A stretch of DNA of 64,000 nt from Variovorax sp. HW608 (GTDB lineage: Bacteria; Pseudomonadota; Gammaproteobacteria; Burkholderiales; Burkholderiaceae_C), in NCBI RefSeq assembly GCF_900090195.1, contig NZ_LT607803.1, positions 2,170,001 to 2,234,000 of the forward strand, given 5' to 3'. Position 1 is the stretch's first letter. Every line of letters begins with the position of its first letter. Made by a program: the position numbers and the translations under genes. The notes beneath the pieces are model-generated. The model was not told the origin of the DNA. It did not search any database and worked only from the letters and a program-made list of their open reading frames with translations. This document shows, piece after piece, positions 26,340 to 34,736 of this stretch.

Positions 26340-27470
26340 TCAGGACCGGGTCAACACCGGGTCCATCACCAGGCCGAAGGTCTTCAGCGCACCGAGCAGT
26401 TCTCGGTGGCCGAAAGCCTGGCAACCCGACGCGAAGCCGGCACGCCGCGGCGGCTGCTGCAGCAGCGAGTACGCCCCATAGGCCTGCAGCAGTCCGGTCT
26501 GCTTGTAGTTGCAATGGCCGTGGATCACGCAATGCGCGCGGCCCATCGGCCCCGAGGCGTAAACCGAGTCGAGCGAGCGGTTCAGGCGCGGGTTCTCGCG
26601 CGGCGGCATGGTGTTCATCACGCTCGCAGCCGTCTGCGCCAGCGCCGCGTAGCGGTCGTCGTCGTTCATGCCCTCGGTGGCCTTCAATGCGGCGGCGACG
26701 ATCTGCGGCACCCCCAGCATCAGCGGCCGGTTGAACACGCCGCCGAGCACCTTCACGTTGGCGACGCGCGGATCGCGCTTGAACCACACCGGGTGGGAGG
26801 TGCCGCCCCACGGCAGCGCCAGCGCGAGCTCGTGCTGGCCCGGGATCGCGACCTGGTACAGGCCCGCGTCGGCGGGCCATTCGACGTACTGCTTCTGCTC
26901 GAGGTAGTAGGCCTTCGAGGTCGCGGCGTTGACGAGGATCGTCTGGGTCGAAGCGATCGTCGGGCTGCCGCCCCAGAACACCGCGATGTCGAGCGTGTCG
27001 AGCCCCGGCGCTTCGAGGCACAGCTGGGCCGCGATCTCGCCGGTGGTGTACATCTGCGCGAGGCCCGGCGCGAGCAGCAGCCCCGCGGACGCGAACTGCG
27101 CGCCGTACTCGCGCTCGAGCGTGATCAGCCAGTCCTGCTCGCCGGTCGTGTCGGTGTAGTGGCACTTCGCCGCGAGGCAGGCCTGCACCACCTCAGGCCC
27201 GAACTTCGCGAACGGACCGACGGTATTCAGCACCACCGACGCGCCGCTGAAGACTCTGGTCAGCGCCTCGGTGCTGTGCTGCACCTCGGCCACCTCGAAG
27301 CTTGCGGTCTCGATGCCTGGCACGTGGCTCTTCATCGCATCGTTGAGCTTCTCGGCGTTGCGGCCGGCCGCGATGAACGGGATGCCGTATTCGCGCAGGT
27401 ATTCGCACACCAGCCGTCCGGTGTAGCCGGACGCGCCATAGACGACCACGGGTTTCTTGCTGCTGCTCAT
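26340..27470 (-). CDS. Saccharopine dehydrogenase-like NAD(P)-binding oxidoreductase
   Basis: The protein has 376 aa. The N-terminal Rossmann motif VVVYGASGYTGRLVCEYLRE and the VVLNTVGPFAKFGPEVVQACL segment match the Sacchrp_dh_NADP / trans-acting enoyl reductase group. The C-terminal half is family specific and ends in GFASGCQAFGHRELLGALKTFG. Members act on lipid-like or polyketide substrates; none of the lysine-pathway context is present here. It lies 30 bp after the SDR gene and 18 bp before the ligase gene in one operon. Confidence 0.8.
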   Translation of the reverse strand: MSSSKKPVVVYGASGYTGRLVCEYLREYGIPFIAAGRNAEKLNDAMKSHVPGIETASFEVAEVQHSTEALTRVFSGASVVLNTVGPFAKFGPEVVQACLAAKCHYTDTTGEQDWLITLEREYGAQFASAGLLLAPGLAQMYTTGEIAAQLCLEAPGLDTLDIAVFWGGSPTIASTQTILVNAATSKAYYLEQKQYVEWPADAGLYQVAIPGQHELALALPWGGTSHPVWFKRDPRVANVKVLGGVFNRPLMLGVPQIVAAALKATEGMNDDDRYAALAQTAASVMNTMPPRENPRLNRSLDSVYASGPMGRAHCVIHGHCNYKQTGLLQAYGAYSLLQQPPRRAGFASGCQAFGHRELLGALKTFGLVMDPVLTRS

Positions 27471-27500
27471 GCGTGTCTCCTGTTGATGCGGAAGAGCTGG

Positions 27501-28304
27501 CTACATGCCCATGCCGCCGTCGACCGGCAGCCCGATGCCGGTGATGAAGCGCGCGGCGTCGGAACTCAGGAACACGACCGCATCGGCCATGTCGCCGACT
27601 TCGCCGAGACGCCCCAGCGGCGTCTGCCCGATCACGTCCGCCACGGCCGCGTCGACGCTCGGTGCGAGCCCCGCGGCCACGATGTCGTTCGCGAGCTTCA
27701 TGCCCATCTCGGTCGGCACCAGCCCGGGATAGACGCAGTTCACGCGCACGCCGTAGCCCAGCTTGCCCGACTCGTTCGCGGCGATGCGCGTCATGCGGTC
27801 CACCGCGGATTTGGTGGCCGAATAGCCGGCAATGGCGGGAAAGGCGATCGTCGCGGCCACCGATGCGATGTTGACGATCGAGCCGCCGTGGCCTGCCGCG
27901 CCGCCGGGCTTCATCGCCCGGAACGCGTGCTTGATGCCGAGCAGCGTGCCGACCGCGTTGACGTCGAACATGCGGCGCAGGTCCTCGGCCTTGACGTCGA
28001 TCACTAGCGAGGTGATCTCGATGCCGGCGTTGTTGACGAGCAGGTCGAAGGAGCCGAGTTCCTTCACCGTGGCGGCGACGGCGGCTTCCCAGTCGCTGTC
28101 GCTCGTGACGTCGAGCTTCACGAAGCGGGCGGTGGCGCCGCCGCTGCCGAGCGTGTGTGCGGTTTCCTTGCCGAGATCGACGAGCACGTCGCCGATCATC
28201 ACCGACGCGCCGGCGTCGGTCAGTGCCTTGGCAATCGCGGCACCGATGCCGCGCGCGGCACCGGTGACCAGGGCCTTGCGGCCGGTCAGGTCGATCTTCG
28301 TCAT
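27501..28304 (-). CDS. Short-chain dehydrogenase/reductase, first gene of TetR-facing operon
   Basis: The protein has 267 aa. ALVTGAARGIGAAIAKALTDAG, NNAGIE, S...YSATK (AIAGYSATKSAVDRMTRIAA) and the C-terminal GIGLPVDGGMGM are classical. The start ATG at 28304 has a GGAG 7 nt upstream. It probably oxidises a hydroxy-acyl or alcohol intermediate in the pathway with the two downstream genes. Its promoter overlaps two palindromes, the likely sites of the divergent TetR regulator. Confidence 0.88.
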   Translation of the reverse strand: MTKIDLTGRKALVTGAARGIGAAIAKALTDAGASVMIGDVLVDLGKETAHTLGSGGATARFVKLDVTSDSDWEAAVAATVKELGSFDLLVNNAGIEITSLVIDVKAEDLRRMFDVNAVGTLLGIKHAFRAMKPGGAAGHGGSIVNIASVAATIAFPAIAGYSATKSAVDRMTRIAANESGKLGYGVRVNCVYPGLVPTEMGMKLANDIVAAGLAPSVDAAVADVIGQTPLGRLGEVGDMADAVVFLSSDAARFITGIGLPVDGGMGM

Positions 28305-28353
28305 GTCTTGTCTCCGGTTGTGATTCGTGGATCTGGAAAACGAAGCGGAGGCC

Positions 28354-28382
28354 ATGCTAGGAGTCGACTTGACAGGTGTCAA
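28354..28382 (-). promoter_or_regulatory. Promoter of the SDR/ligase operon
   Basis: On the minus strand a consensus -35 TTGACA (28382-28377) is followed after exactly 17 bp by TAGCAT (28359-28354), a 4-of-6 -10 box. The start codon lies 50 bp further on. The -35 hexamer is one arm of the palindrome at 28369-28382, so a repressor bound there would block RNA polymerase. Confidence 0.6.
28369..28382. promoter_or_regulatory. TetR operator 1 (perfect palindrome)
   Basis: TTGACAGGTGTCAA has 6-bp inverted arms with a 2-bp spacer. It lies between the divergent SDR operon and tetR gene and covers the SDR -35 hexamer. Short-spacer dyads of this kind are common for TetR regulators of acyl-CoA pathways. 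Confidence 0.65.
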
Positions 28383-28390
28383 GAAAAAAC

Positions 28391-28404
28391 TGGGCATGTG
28401 TCAA
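28391..28404. promoter_or_regulatory. TetR operator 2 (degenerate copy)
   Basis: TGGGCATGTGTCAA keeps the right arm TGTCAA and four of six bases of the left arm of operator 1. Its start is 22 bp from the start of operator 1, about two helical turns, so two dimers could bind the same face of the DNA. It lies nearer the tetR start and may give autoregulation. Confidence 0.5.
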
Positions 28405-28482
28405 AACACGTCTCGTGTGCTATCTTTTCGAGCGTCACACCTCGGGTAAACACCGAGGGCCCTCACGATTTCCACACTGCCG

Positions 28483-29106
28483 ATGGACCGTATTTCCCGC
28501 TCTCAGGTCGACAAGTTTTCGCAGCGCCGCGCCGAGCTCGGCGAAGCGACCTTGCAGACGCTCGCATCGCTCGGCTACGCGCGCACCAGCCTGCGCGAGA
28601 TCGCGCAGAACTCCGAGTACTCGCACGGCGTGCTGCACTACTACTTCAAGGACAAGGTGGACCTGATCCTGTGCAGCGTGCGGCAGTACAAGGCGGTGTG
28701 CGTCAAGCGCTACGACCAGGTGGTCGAGGAATCCACCCGCTTCGAGGAACTGATGGAAGGCTTCCTCGATGCGCTCGGCGCCACGGTGCGCGACGAGGCG
28801 CCGCTGCACCGCCTGTGGTACGACCTGCGCTCGCAGTCCCTGTTCGAGGACGCCTTCCGCGCCGACGTGGCCGAGATCGACAAGAGCCTCGAACGCATGA
28901 TCTGGCGCGTCATGGTGCGCTTCTCCGAGCTGGGCGGCCGGCCGCTCACGGTGCCGCCGGGCGTCGCCTATGCGGTGTTCGACGGCCTGTTCCAGCAGTG
29001 CCTGCTCAGGCACCTCAACGGCGACAGGCGCGCGGTCTCGACCATGCAGAAGCATGTGCGGGTGGCGATCCTGCAGCTGCTCGGCGAGCCCGGTCTGCCG
29101 CACTGA
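28483..29106 (+). CDS. TetR/AcrR-family transcriptional regulator
   Basis: The protein has 207 aa. The N-terminal HTH runs over about residues 20-65: LASLGYARTSLREIAQNSEYSHGVLHYYFKDKVDLI, with the YYF-K signature at the end of the recognition helix. The C-terminal ligand domain is AT-variable and ends with helices VAILQLLGEPGL. It is divergent from the SDR/saccharopine-like/ligase operon, with tandem dyads between, so it most likely represses that operon and itself, relieved by an acyl-CoA or related ligand (inference). Confidence 0.9.
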   Translation: MDRISRSQVDKFSQRRAELGEATLQTLASLGYARTSLREIAQNSEYSHGVLHYYFKDKVDLILCSVRQYKAVCVKRYDQVVEESTRFEELMEGFLDALGATVRDEAPLHRLWYDLRSQSLFEDAFRADVAEIDKSLERMIWRVMVRFSELGGRPLTVPPGVAYAVFDGLFQQCLLRHLNGDRRAVSTMQKHVRVAILQLLGEPGLPH

Positions 29107-29116
29107 GCAAAAGCGT

Positions 29117-29539
29117 TCAGCGCCGCAGCGCTTCGCGCCCGCGCAGTCGCGCCCAGAGTGCCCGCAGCCGCCGCGCGCGGTCTTCGAACAGATAGGAGCC
29201 GGCCAGCGCGAGCAGGCCGGACACGATCCCCGTCACGATGGCCTCCAGGCGGGGAAAGCCGTAGTGCCCCGGATGCGAGAAGCTGTCGCCGACCATCGTC
29301 AGGAGCCCGACCAGCAGCGCATTGCCGAGGCGGTTCGCATAGAGCTTCACCGCCGGCGTGAAGGTCAGGGCCAGCGCCAGGATGCCGGTAAACAAGCCGG
29401 TCTGCAGCGCGAGAACCCAGTGGGGCGCGCTCAGGATGTTGCCGAGGCTCCCCGGCATGCAGGTCATGCAGGCGCTCGTCGGCTGCCAGAAACGCTTGAT
29501 GAACAGAATGAAGCGACGCTTCCATGAGATCGGCATCAT
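29117..29539 (-). CDS. Hypothetical inner-membrane protein
   Basis: The protein has 140 aa. Three hydrophobic segments are visible: VLALQTGLFTGILALALTF, LGNALLVGLLTMVGDSF and AIVTGIVSGLLALAGSYLF. A basic C-terminal tail ends in RARRLRALWARLRGREALRR. The N-terminus is basic (SWKRRFILFIKRFW). I do not recognise the family; similar small membrane proteins are common in Burkholderiales without assigned roles. It converges on tetR with a 10-bp gap. Confidence 0.65.
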   Translation of the reverse strand: MMPISWKRRFILFIKRFWQPTSACMTCMPGSLGNILSAPHWVLALQTGLFTGILALALTFTPAVKLYANRLGNALLVGLLTMVGDSFSHPGHYGFPRLEAIVTGIVSGLLALAGSYLFEDRARRLRALWARLRGREALRR

Positions 29540-29632
29540 GCGAACCTCGTCGGTGCACCAGGTGCAATCGTCTCACATTGCCGCCAGAATCGGGGCGCGA
29601 AAAAACGCCGCGCCGCCGGGCGTGATGACCGA

Positions 29633-30337
29633 TCAGACCGAGCGCATGAGCCCGCCGTCGACGCGGATGTTCTGCCCGGTGATGTAGGCAGCGCCTTCCG
29701 ACGCCAGGAAGGCGATCGTCGCCGCGATTTCCTCGCGCTTGCCGTAGCGCTTCATCGGCACCGAATCGCGGCGCGGCTCGGTGGCCGGAAGGCTGTCGAT
29801 CCAGCCCGGCAGCACATTGTTCATGCGGACGTTGTCCGCCGCGTAGGTGTCCGCGAAGATCTTGGTGAACGACGCCAGCCCGGCGCGGAATACCGCGGAG
29901 GTCGGGAAGAGGGCGCTCGGCTCGAAGGTCCACGCGGTCGAGATGTTGATGATCGCGCCCGCCTTCTGCTGCTGCATCACCGGCGCGACGAGACGCGTCG
30001 GGCGGATGACATTCATCAGATAGGTGTCCATGCCGCGATGCCAGTCTTCGTCGCTGATGTCGAGGATCTGCGCGCGGGGACCATGGCCCGCGCTGTTGAC
30101 CAGAACGTCGATGCGGCCCCACCGGTTCATCGCCAGATCGACGAGCTTGCGCAGGTCGTCGATCGACTGGTTCGAGCCCGTGACGCCGACGCCGCCGAGC
30201 CGCTGCGCCAGCGCCTCGCCCTTGCCCGACGATGAAAGGATGGCCACCTTGAAGCCATCGGCCGCGAGGCGTTCGGCGGCTGCCGCGCCCATGCCGCTGC
30301 CGCCGGCGGTGACGAGTGCTACTTTTTCGGATGTCAT
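29633..30337 (-). CDS. Atypical SDR-family oxidoreductase lacking the YxxxK pair
   Basis: The protein has 234 aa. The nucleotide-binding motif VALVTAGGSGMGAAAAERLA, the LVNSAGHG segment and the C-terminal ITGQNIRVDGGLMRSV are standard. The catalytic region reads INISTAWTFEPSALFPTSAV then FRAGLASFTK, where the usual YxxxK is missing. Either the enzyme uses a different mechanism, as some divergent SDR groups do, or it lacks classical redox activity. It stands alone between a membrane protein gene and the OPT transporter gene; the substrate is unknown. Confidence 0.75.
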   Translation of the reverse strand: MTSEKVALVTAGGSGMGAAAAERLAADGFKVAILSSSGKGEALAQRLGGVGVTGSNQSIDDLRKLVDLAMNRWGRIDVLVNSAGHGPRAQILDISDEDWHRGMDTYLMNVIRPTRLVAPVMQQQKAGAIINISTAWTFEPSALFPTSAVFRAGLASFTKIFADTYAADNVRMNNVLPGWIDSLPATEPRRDSVPMKRYGKREEIAATIAFLASEGAAYITGQNIRVDGGLMRSV

Positions 30338-30376
30338 GGTTGTGCTTCCTGGCTGTTGATGCGATGCGCCCGCATG

Positions 30377-32104
30377 CTAGACCAATGCCGCGACGAGGCT
30401 CGCGATGCCGATCCCGACCGCCGCCAGCGCATCGCCGGCGATCAGCCCGCCGCCGAAGAGGGAGGCGCTGCCCATGTCCTGCGGCAGGTCCTTGCGTCGT
30501 GGCGTGCGTGCGCCCAGCAGGCTGCCCGCCACGCCGCCCGCGCCCAGCCACAGCGAAGTCGGCAGGTTGACGAAGCCGCCGAACGACAGCGCGTAAGGCG
30601 ATGGCAGCACGATCGCATCGAGCACGAAGCTGCGCGGCCGCAGCCACTTGCGCAGCAGCTCGATCACCGCGCCGGCCGCGACGCCGATGCCGATCGCGGT
30701 GCGCTGGTGGGGCATCTCGTTGGTCAGGCCGCGCAGCACGCCCACGAGCTTGTAGGTCATGGCCGAGGCCCATTCGGCGGGTTGCTGCTCGGCCTTCATC
30801 ACGGTCTGGTCCTGCAGCAGCACCGGGTAGGCCGCCATGAAGAGCCGCGCGAACACCACGGCCATCGTCGCGCCCATCAGGATGCCCAGCACCTGGTAGC
30901 GAAACTGCAGCACGCGCGGCGTTCCGAGCCGCCAGCCGGTGGAGCGGTCCTGCTGCATGTCGCAGGCCACGCTGGTCGCCACCAGCAGCACGGCGCCGGC
31001 CATCAGGCCCACGCCGGGGTCACGCAGGCCGAGCGCGGCGAGGATGATCACCGTGACCACGAAGGCCGACGAGATCGGATTGGAGTCGCTGATGCCCACC
31101 GAGATGCCGTTGACCAGCGCGAACAGCAAGACCAGCCCCACCGCCACCGCGAGATAGAGGACCGGCTGGCCGAGCAGCACGTGCCCGCAGACCACGGTGG
31201 CGATCGCCCAGGACAGCACCCACAGCACGAGGCGGGCCGTGTTCACGCGCTTCCACGCGTCGGCCGGCGGAGATGAACCGCCGGCGGCTTCGCGGCGCGC
31301 GCGCGGCAGCGCCTGCGCGAAGATCCGCACGAGGTCGATCAGCGCCGCCCCCATGATGGTGCCGAGCGCGATCAGGAACATGATCTTGCGCGGCGGATCG
31401 CCTGGCTGCAGCCAGCCGATGCCGACGAAGTAGGGTTTCAGGGCGAGGCCGATCAACCCGCCCACCACCGCCGGCACGCCGATGCGCGCGCCGATCACCA
31501 GCCCGGCACCGAAGGTGGACGCCGAGAGCTCGATCGCACCCAGCAGCGGCAGGCGGCTCGCGGCCAGCCCCGACGCGAGGCCCACCAGCGCACCGCCGCC
31601 GAGCTGCTTCACCGAGCGCCGCAGCAGATCGGGATCGGTGAGCGCCCGAAGGATGTTCGCGACCGCGAGCCCCGACGGAAACGCGAGCCGCATGCGATCC
31701 ACCAGCACCGGCGTGTAGAGCATGCCCACGCCGACGCCGAACATGCCGACGCAGGTGAGATACAGCACCATTTGCCAGGCGGGCGGTTGCGGCAGGCCGA
31801 GCCATGCCATGGCCTGCAGCAGCACGCCCAAGCCGCTCATGCTCGCGACCGAGGCCGCGGCGGTCTGGATGTAGTTCGCGCCATGACGGCCGGCCGCGCC
31901 ATAGCCCGCGGTGACGGCCGAACCGAGCAGCCCCGCGAGCACCTGCCCGCCGACGAAGAAGCCCAGCGAGAAGTTCATGTACGCCGCGGTCACGCCGGCC
32001 AGCGGCCCGAGCACCAGCATGCCCGCCGCCGCGAGCAGCAGGTGATATCGCCAGCTGCCTTCCACGGGCAGCCAGCGCCAGCGCAGGTTCGCGTTTCGGT
32101 TCAT
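30377..32104 (-). CDS. OPT-family oligopeptide/metal-chelate transporter
   Basis: The protein has 575 aa and about 14-16 hydrophobic helices. Features matching the OPT family are AAYMNFSLGFFVGGQVLAGL near the N-terminus, FPSGLAVANILRA, GISDSNPISSAFVV and DMQQDRSTGWRLG, and SLFGGGLIAGDALAAVG at the end. OPT proteins take up peptides or metal-ligand complexes by proton symport. I took the ATG at 32104; a TTG at 32179 is possible and neither has a strong ribosome binding site. No partner genes point to the cargo. Confidence 0.8.
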   Translation of the reverse strand: MNRNANLRWRWLPVEGSWRYHLLLAAAGMLVLGPLAGVTAAYMNFSLGFFVGGQVLAGLLGSAVTAGYGAAGRHGANYIQTAAASVASMSGLGVLLQAMAWLGLPQPPAWQMVLYLTCVGMFGVGVGMLYTPVLVDRMRLAFPSGLAVANILRALTDPDLLRRSVKQLGGGALVGLASGLAASRLPLLGAIELSASTFGAGLVIGARIGVPAVVGGLIGLALKPYFVGIGWLQPGDPPRKIMFLIALGTIMGAALIDLVRIFAQALPRARREAAGGSSPPADAWKRVNTARLVLWVLSWAIATVVCGHVLLGQPVLYLAVAVGLVLLFALVNGISVGISDSNPISSAFVVTVIILAALGLRDPGVGLMAGAVLLVATSVACDMQQDRSTGWRLGTPRVLQFRYQVLGILMGATMAVVFARLFMAAYPVLLQDQTVMKAEQQPAEWASAMTYKLVGVLRGLTNEMPHQRTAIGIGVAAGAVIELLRKWLRPRSFVLDAIVLPSPYALSFGGFVNLPTSLWLGAGGVAGSLLGARTPRRKDLPQDMGSASLFGGGLIAGDALAAVGIGIASLVAALV

Positions 32105-32182
32105 GCTGGGCGCGACTGTGGACGCAAGACCCAGCGCTGCTGTTCGTCGAGTAGATTTTTTCAAGGCAGGCCGACGCAAGCC

Positions 32183-32965
32183 CTAGACGAACGGCACGTC
32201 GATGAGCCGAAGCTGGATCGCCTTGGCGATCGCATGCGCTCTGTTCGATGCGTTGAGGTGCACGATGGCACGCTTCATGTGGGAGCGCACCGTCTCGCAG
32301 GACAAGCCCAGGAGCAGCGCGATGTCGTCCGAAGTCCTTCCCTGTGCGGCGAGGGACAGGCACTCCTTCTCGCGCGCGCTGAGCCATGCCTTCGAAGCGG
32401 CGGCGTCGTTCCACAACCACTTTCGAAGCGACGTGTTCTGGAAGTAGTGGCACAGGGCGAAGAGCGTATTGACGGTCGGCTGCGACGACCCGTCGAGATA
32501 CGTGGTCGAGTTTTCGGAGATCGCACTCACGAAGGCGAACGAACCATTCGGCATGTGCAGCGGGATCGTGATGCCCTAGTGCAGGTTCTTGTCATTGAGA
32601 TGGTCGACGCAGGCGCGCTCCCCGGCGCTCAGGCATTCGCCGCTCTGCACCTCGATCCATTTGAGCGGCAGCGTCGTGTTGAGGCAGAACCTGTAGTAAG
32701 GGTCGCACAGATGGCTCCAGTGCCGGTCCCAACGGCTCGGGAAAGAGCGTGTCTTCACGACCGGGGATGCGAGGCTTCCGTCCGGCAGCCTCGGCATGGC
32801 GGTCCTGCCATAGGCAAAAGATGAAAAGCCCAGGCCCGCCAAGGCCTGATGCAACGCGTCCAGAGCCGATTCGAGATCGGCAGCCTGCTCGAGGTCCGCC
32901 GCCAGGCCTCCCGTCAGGTCGCCCTGCAGGGAGGCGGGAGCTTCGTCCGACATGAGAGACGTCAT
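32183..32965 (-). pseudogene. LuxR-family (autoinducer-domain) regulator interrupted by an in-frame amber codon
   Basis: Two open stretches lie in the same frame, separated by a single TAG at 32578-32576. The first 129 aa (from the ATG at 32965, with GAGG 6 nt upstream) look like an autoinducer-binding domain: ALAGLGFSSFAYGR then PSRWDRHWSHLCDPYYRFCL. The frame after the stop continues GITIPLHMPNGSFAFVSAIS, the end of the same domain, and then the LuxR HTH (LSAREKECLSLAAQGRTSDD and VRSHMKRAIVHL). Full length would be 260 aa, normal for LuxR solos. No luxI is present. One nonsense change explains the break, so it is a recent pseudogene unless the TAG is suppressed. Confidence 0.8.
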
Positions 32966-33042
32966 GGATCACCTCTTTCTGCAGCCAGGGCTGGCGCCGC
33001 CGGTGTTCCCGATGGTTCTCCCGCGACCCGCGCGTGTCAAGG

Positions 33043-34608
33043 CTAGGCGATCAACTTCGGCCGCCGATGCTGCCAGGGACGCGTTGCGCCTTCGAACGCG
33101 GACGCGACGCGGAACACCTTCAGGTCGTCATAGGCAGGACCGACGATCTGCATCCCCGTGGGAACGCCGGTCTGGCCGTCGAAGCCGGTCGGGACCGACA
33201 TCACCGGCAAAGTGCCGACGAGGTTGAACGGATAGGTCATGAACCAGCCGATGAAGGGGTTCACCGACTTCCCGTTGATGGCCAGCGGTTCCTCGCTGCT
33301 GCGCCCGGCCACGATCTTCGTCGTCGCTGTTGTCGGGCAGATCAGCGCATCGTGGGTCTCGAAGATCTTCGCGAGCGACGCGTACATCTTCTGGCGCACG
33401 AGGTTCAGGCCGTAGAACCGGGACACATCGACCTTCTTCCCTTCTTCGAGGATCTTGATCACGTAGGGGTCCACGTCATTCCTCGACTTGGTCAAGAGGC
33501 TTCCTGCCAGTGCATAGAAGACACCTTGCCACCGGGTGTTCCATGTCTCTTCGATTTCCTGCGTCCAGCCGATGTCGACTTCGTCGACCACGGCGCCGAG
33601 CGAACGCAGGACCGACGCAGCATGGCGCGTGTTCTTCTCGACTTCGGGGTCGACCGCGAAATAGCCCAGGTCCACCGACAGCGCGATCCTCATTCCGGCG
33701 ATGCCGGCGAACGTCGGCGGGATGACCACCTTGTCCCGCAAGGACGACATGTCGGCCGGATGCTGGCCGGATGTGACGTTCTGCATCAGAGCGCAATCGC
33801 CGACGCTGCGGGCCAGTTCGCCGTAGTGGATCAGCCACTCGTTCGGGTGTTCGCGGTCGTTCGGGTTGCGCCCCCATGGCGGCTTGTAGCCGAACACGCC
33901 GTTCATCGAAGCCGGGATGCGGATGGACCCGCCGCCGTCCGTTCCGTCCGACAAGGTCGTGTAGCCGGCGGCCAGGGCCGCGCCGCCTCCGCCTGTCGAG
34001 CCGCCGGGGGTATACGCAGGGTTCCACGGGTTGTGCGTGACGCCCCAAAGCGAGGAAGCGGTCACGCCTGAATGCGCGAACTCCGGTGTCGTCGTGCGGC
34101 AATGCATGATCGCTCCGGCGGCGAGAAGGCGCTCCACAGTCGGCGCGGTTTGATCCGGAACGAAGTCCTTGTAGAGCCTTGAGCCGTAGGTGGTGATCTT
34201 GCCCTTGACGGAGTGATAGTCCTTGATGGCGCAGGTGATGCCTTCCAGCGGGCGGACCGGTTCGCCGCGCGCATACTTGCGCTCCGCGATCCGCGCCTGT
34301 TCCAGCGCTTCGTCGAAATAGGTGTAGGTGAGTGCCTTGAGCGCGGGCTCCCACGCTTCGACCTGCTTGATCTGCGCCCGCAGCAGTTCGACCGGCGAGA
34401 GCTTCCTGGCCTTGAACCTCGCGATCGCCTCGCCGGCCGTCAGGTAGGCGATGTTGTCGACGTCGACCTCTTCGGATGGCCTCGCGGTGGCCGCGCGCGA
34501 TGCTGCCGGCAGGACCGTTCCCGCGACGCCTGCAAGTGCCGCGATGCTCAGTCGGCGACGATCCAGGTCCGGCTGGACTTCGGAACGCTCGTAGGGGGCT
34601 TTGCTCAT
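33043..34608 (-). CDS. Tat-exported amidase (amidase signature family)
   Basis: The protein has 521 aa. The N-terminus has a twin-arginine signal (DRRRLSIAALAGVAGTVLPA). The Ser-Ser-Lys triad of the family is visible: K129 in CAIKDYH, S204 in PGGSTGGGGAALAAG and S228 in GTDGGGSIRIPAS. It hydrolyses a carboxamide, probably in the periplasm. It is the last gene after the ligase and atuA genes on the same strand, though a 128-bp gap with a perfect 23-bp palindrome separates it from atuA, so it may have its own promoter. The substrate is unknown. Confidence 0.88.
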   Translation of the reverse strand: MSKAPYERSEVQPDLDRRRLSIAALAGVAGTVLPAASRAATARPSEEVDVDNIAYLTAGEAIARFKARKLSPVELLRAQIKQVEAWEPALKALTYTYFDEALEQARIAERKYARGEPVRPLEGITCAIKDYHSVKGKITTYGSRLYKDFVPDQTAPTVERLLAAGAIMHCRTTTPEFAHSGVTASSLWGVTHNPWNPAYTPGGSTGGGGAALAAGYTTLSDGTDGGGSIRIPASMNGVFGYKPPWGRNPNDREHPNEWLIHYGELARSVGDCALMQNVTSGQHPADMSSLRDKVVIPPTFAGIAGMRIALSVDLGYFAVDPEVEKNTRHAASVLRSLGAVVDEVDIGWTQEIEETWNTRWQGVFYALAGSLLTKSRNDVDPYVIKILEEGKKVDVSRFYGLNLVRQKMYASLAKIFETHDALICPTTATTKIVAGRSSEEPLAINGKSVNPFIGWFMTYPFNLVGTLPVMSVPTGFDGQTGVPTGMQIVGPAYDDLKVFRVASAFEGATRPWQHRRPKLIA

Positions 34609-34636
34609 GATTTCTCGTCTCCTATGGGTGGAATCT

Positions 34637-34659
34637 CGCGAGTGATCGGATCACTCGCG
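34637..34659. promoter_or_regulatory. Perfect 23-bp palindrome upstream of the amidase gene
   Basis: Arms CGCGAGTGATC and GATCACTCGCG flank a single central G at 34648. It lies 28 bp before the amidase start codon and 78 bp after the atuA stop. No T-run follows on either strand, so it is a better operator than terminator candidate. A dyad of 11-bp arms is very unlikely by chance. The binding protein is unknown; a GntR- or LuxR-type regulator is possible. Confidence 0.6.
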
Positions 34660-34736
34660 TTGATTCGACGCCGTGGGCCCCTGAGCCGCAATTCCCCTAA
34701 AGGGTGAATCGGGCCGGAAAACGAGGCGGAAACCGG

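Noticed and set aside
24774..28007. Long plus-strand frame of 1077 codons
   Set aside because: Antisense shadow of the ligase, saccharopine-like and SDR genes, with low-complexity basic composition.
32183..32965. Programmed stop-codon readthrough in the LuxR gene
   Set aside because: There is no stimulating structure or known precedent visible; a simple nonsense mutation is the plainer explanation.
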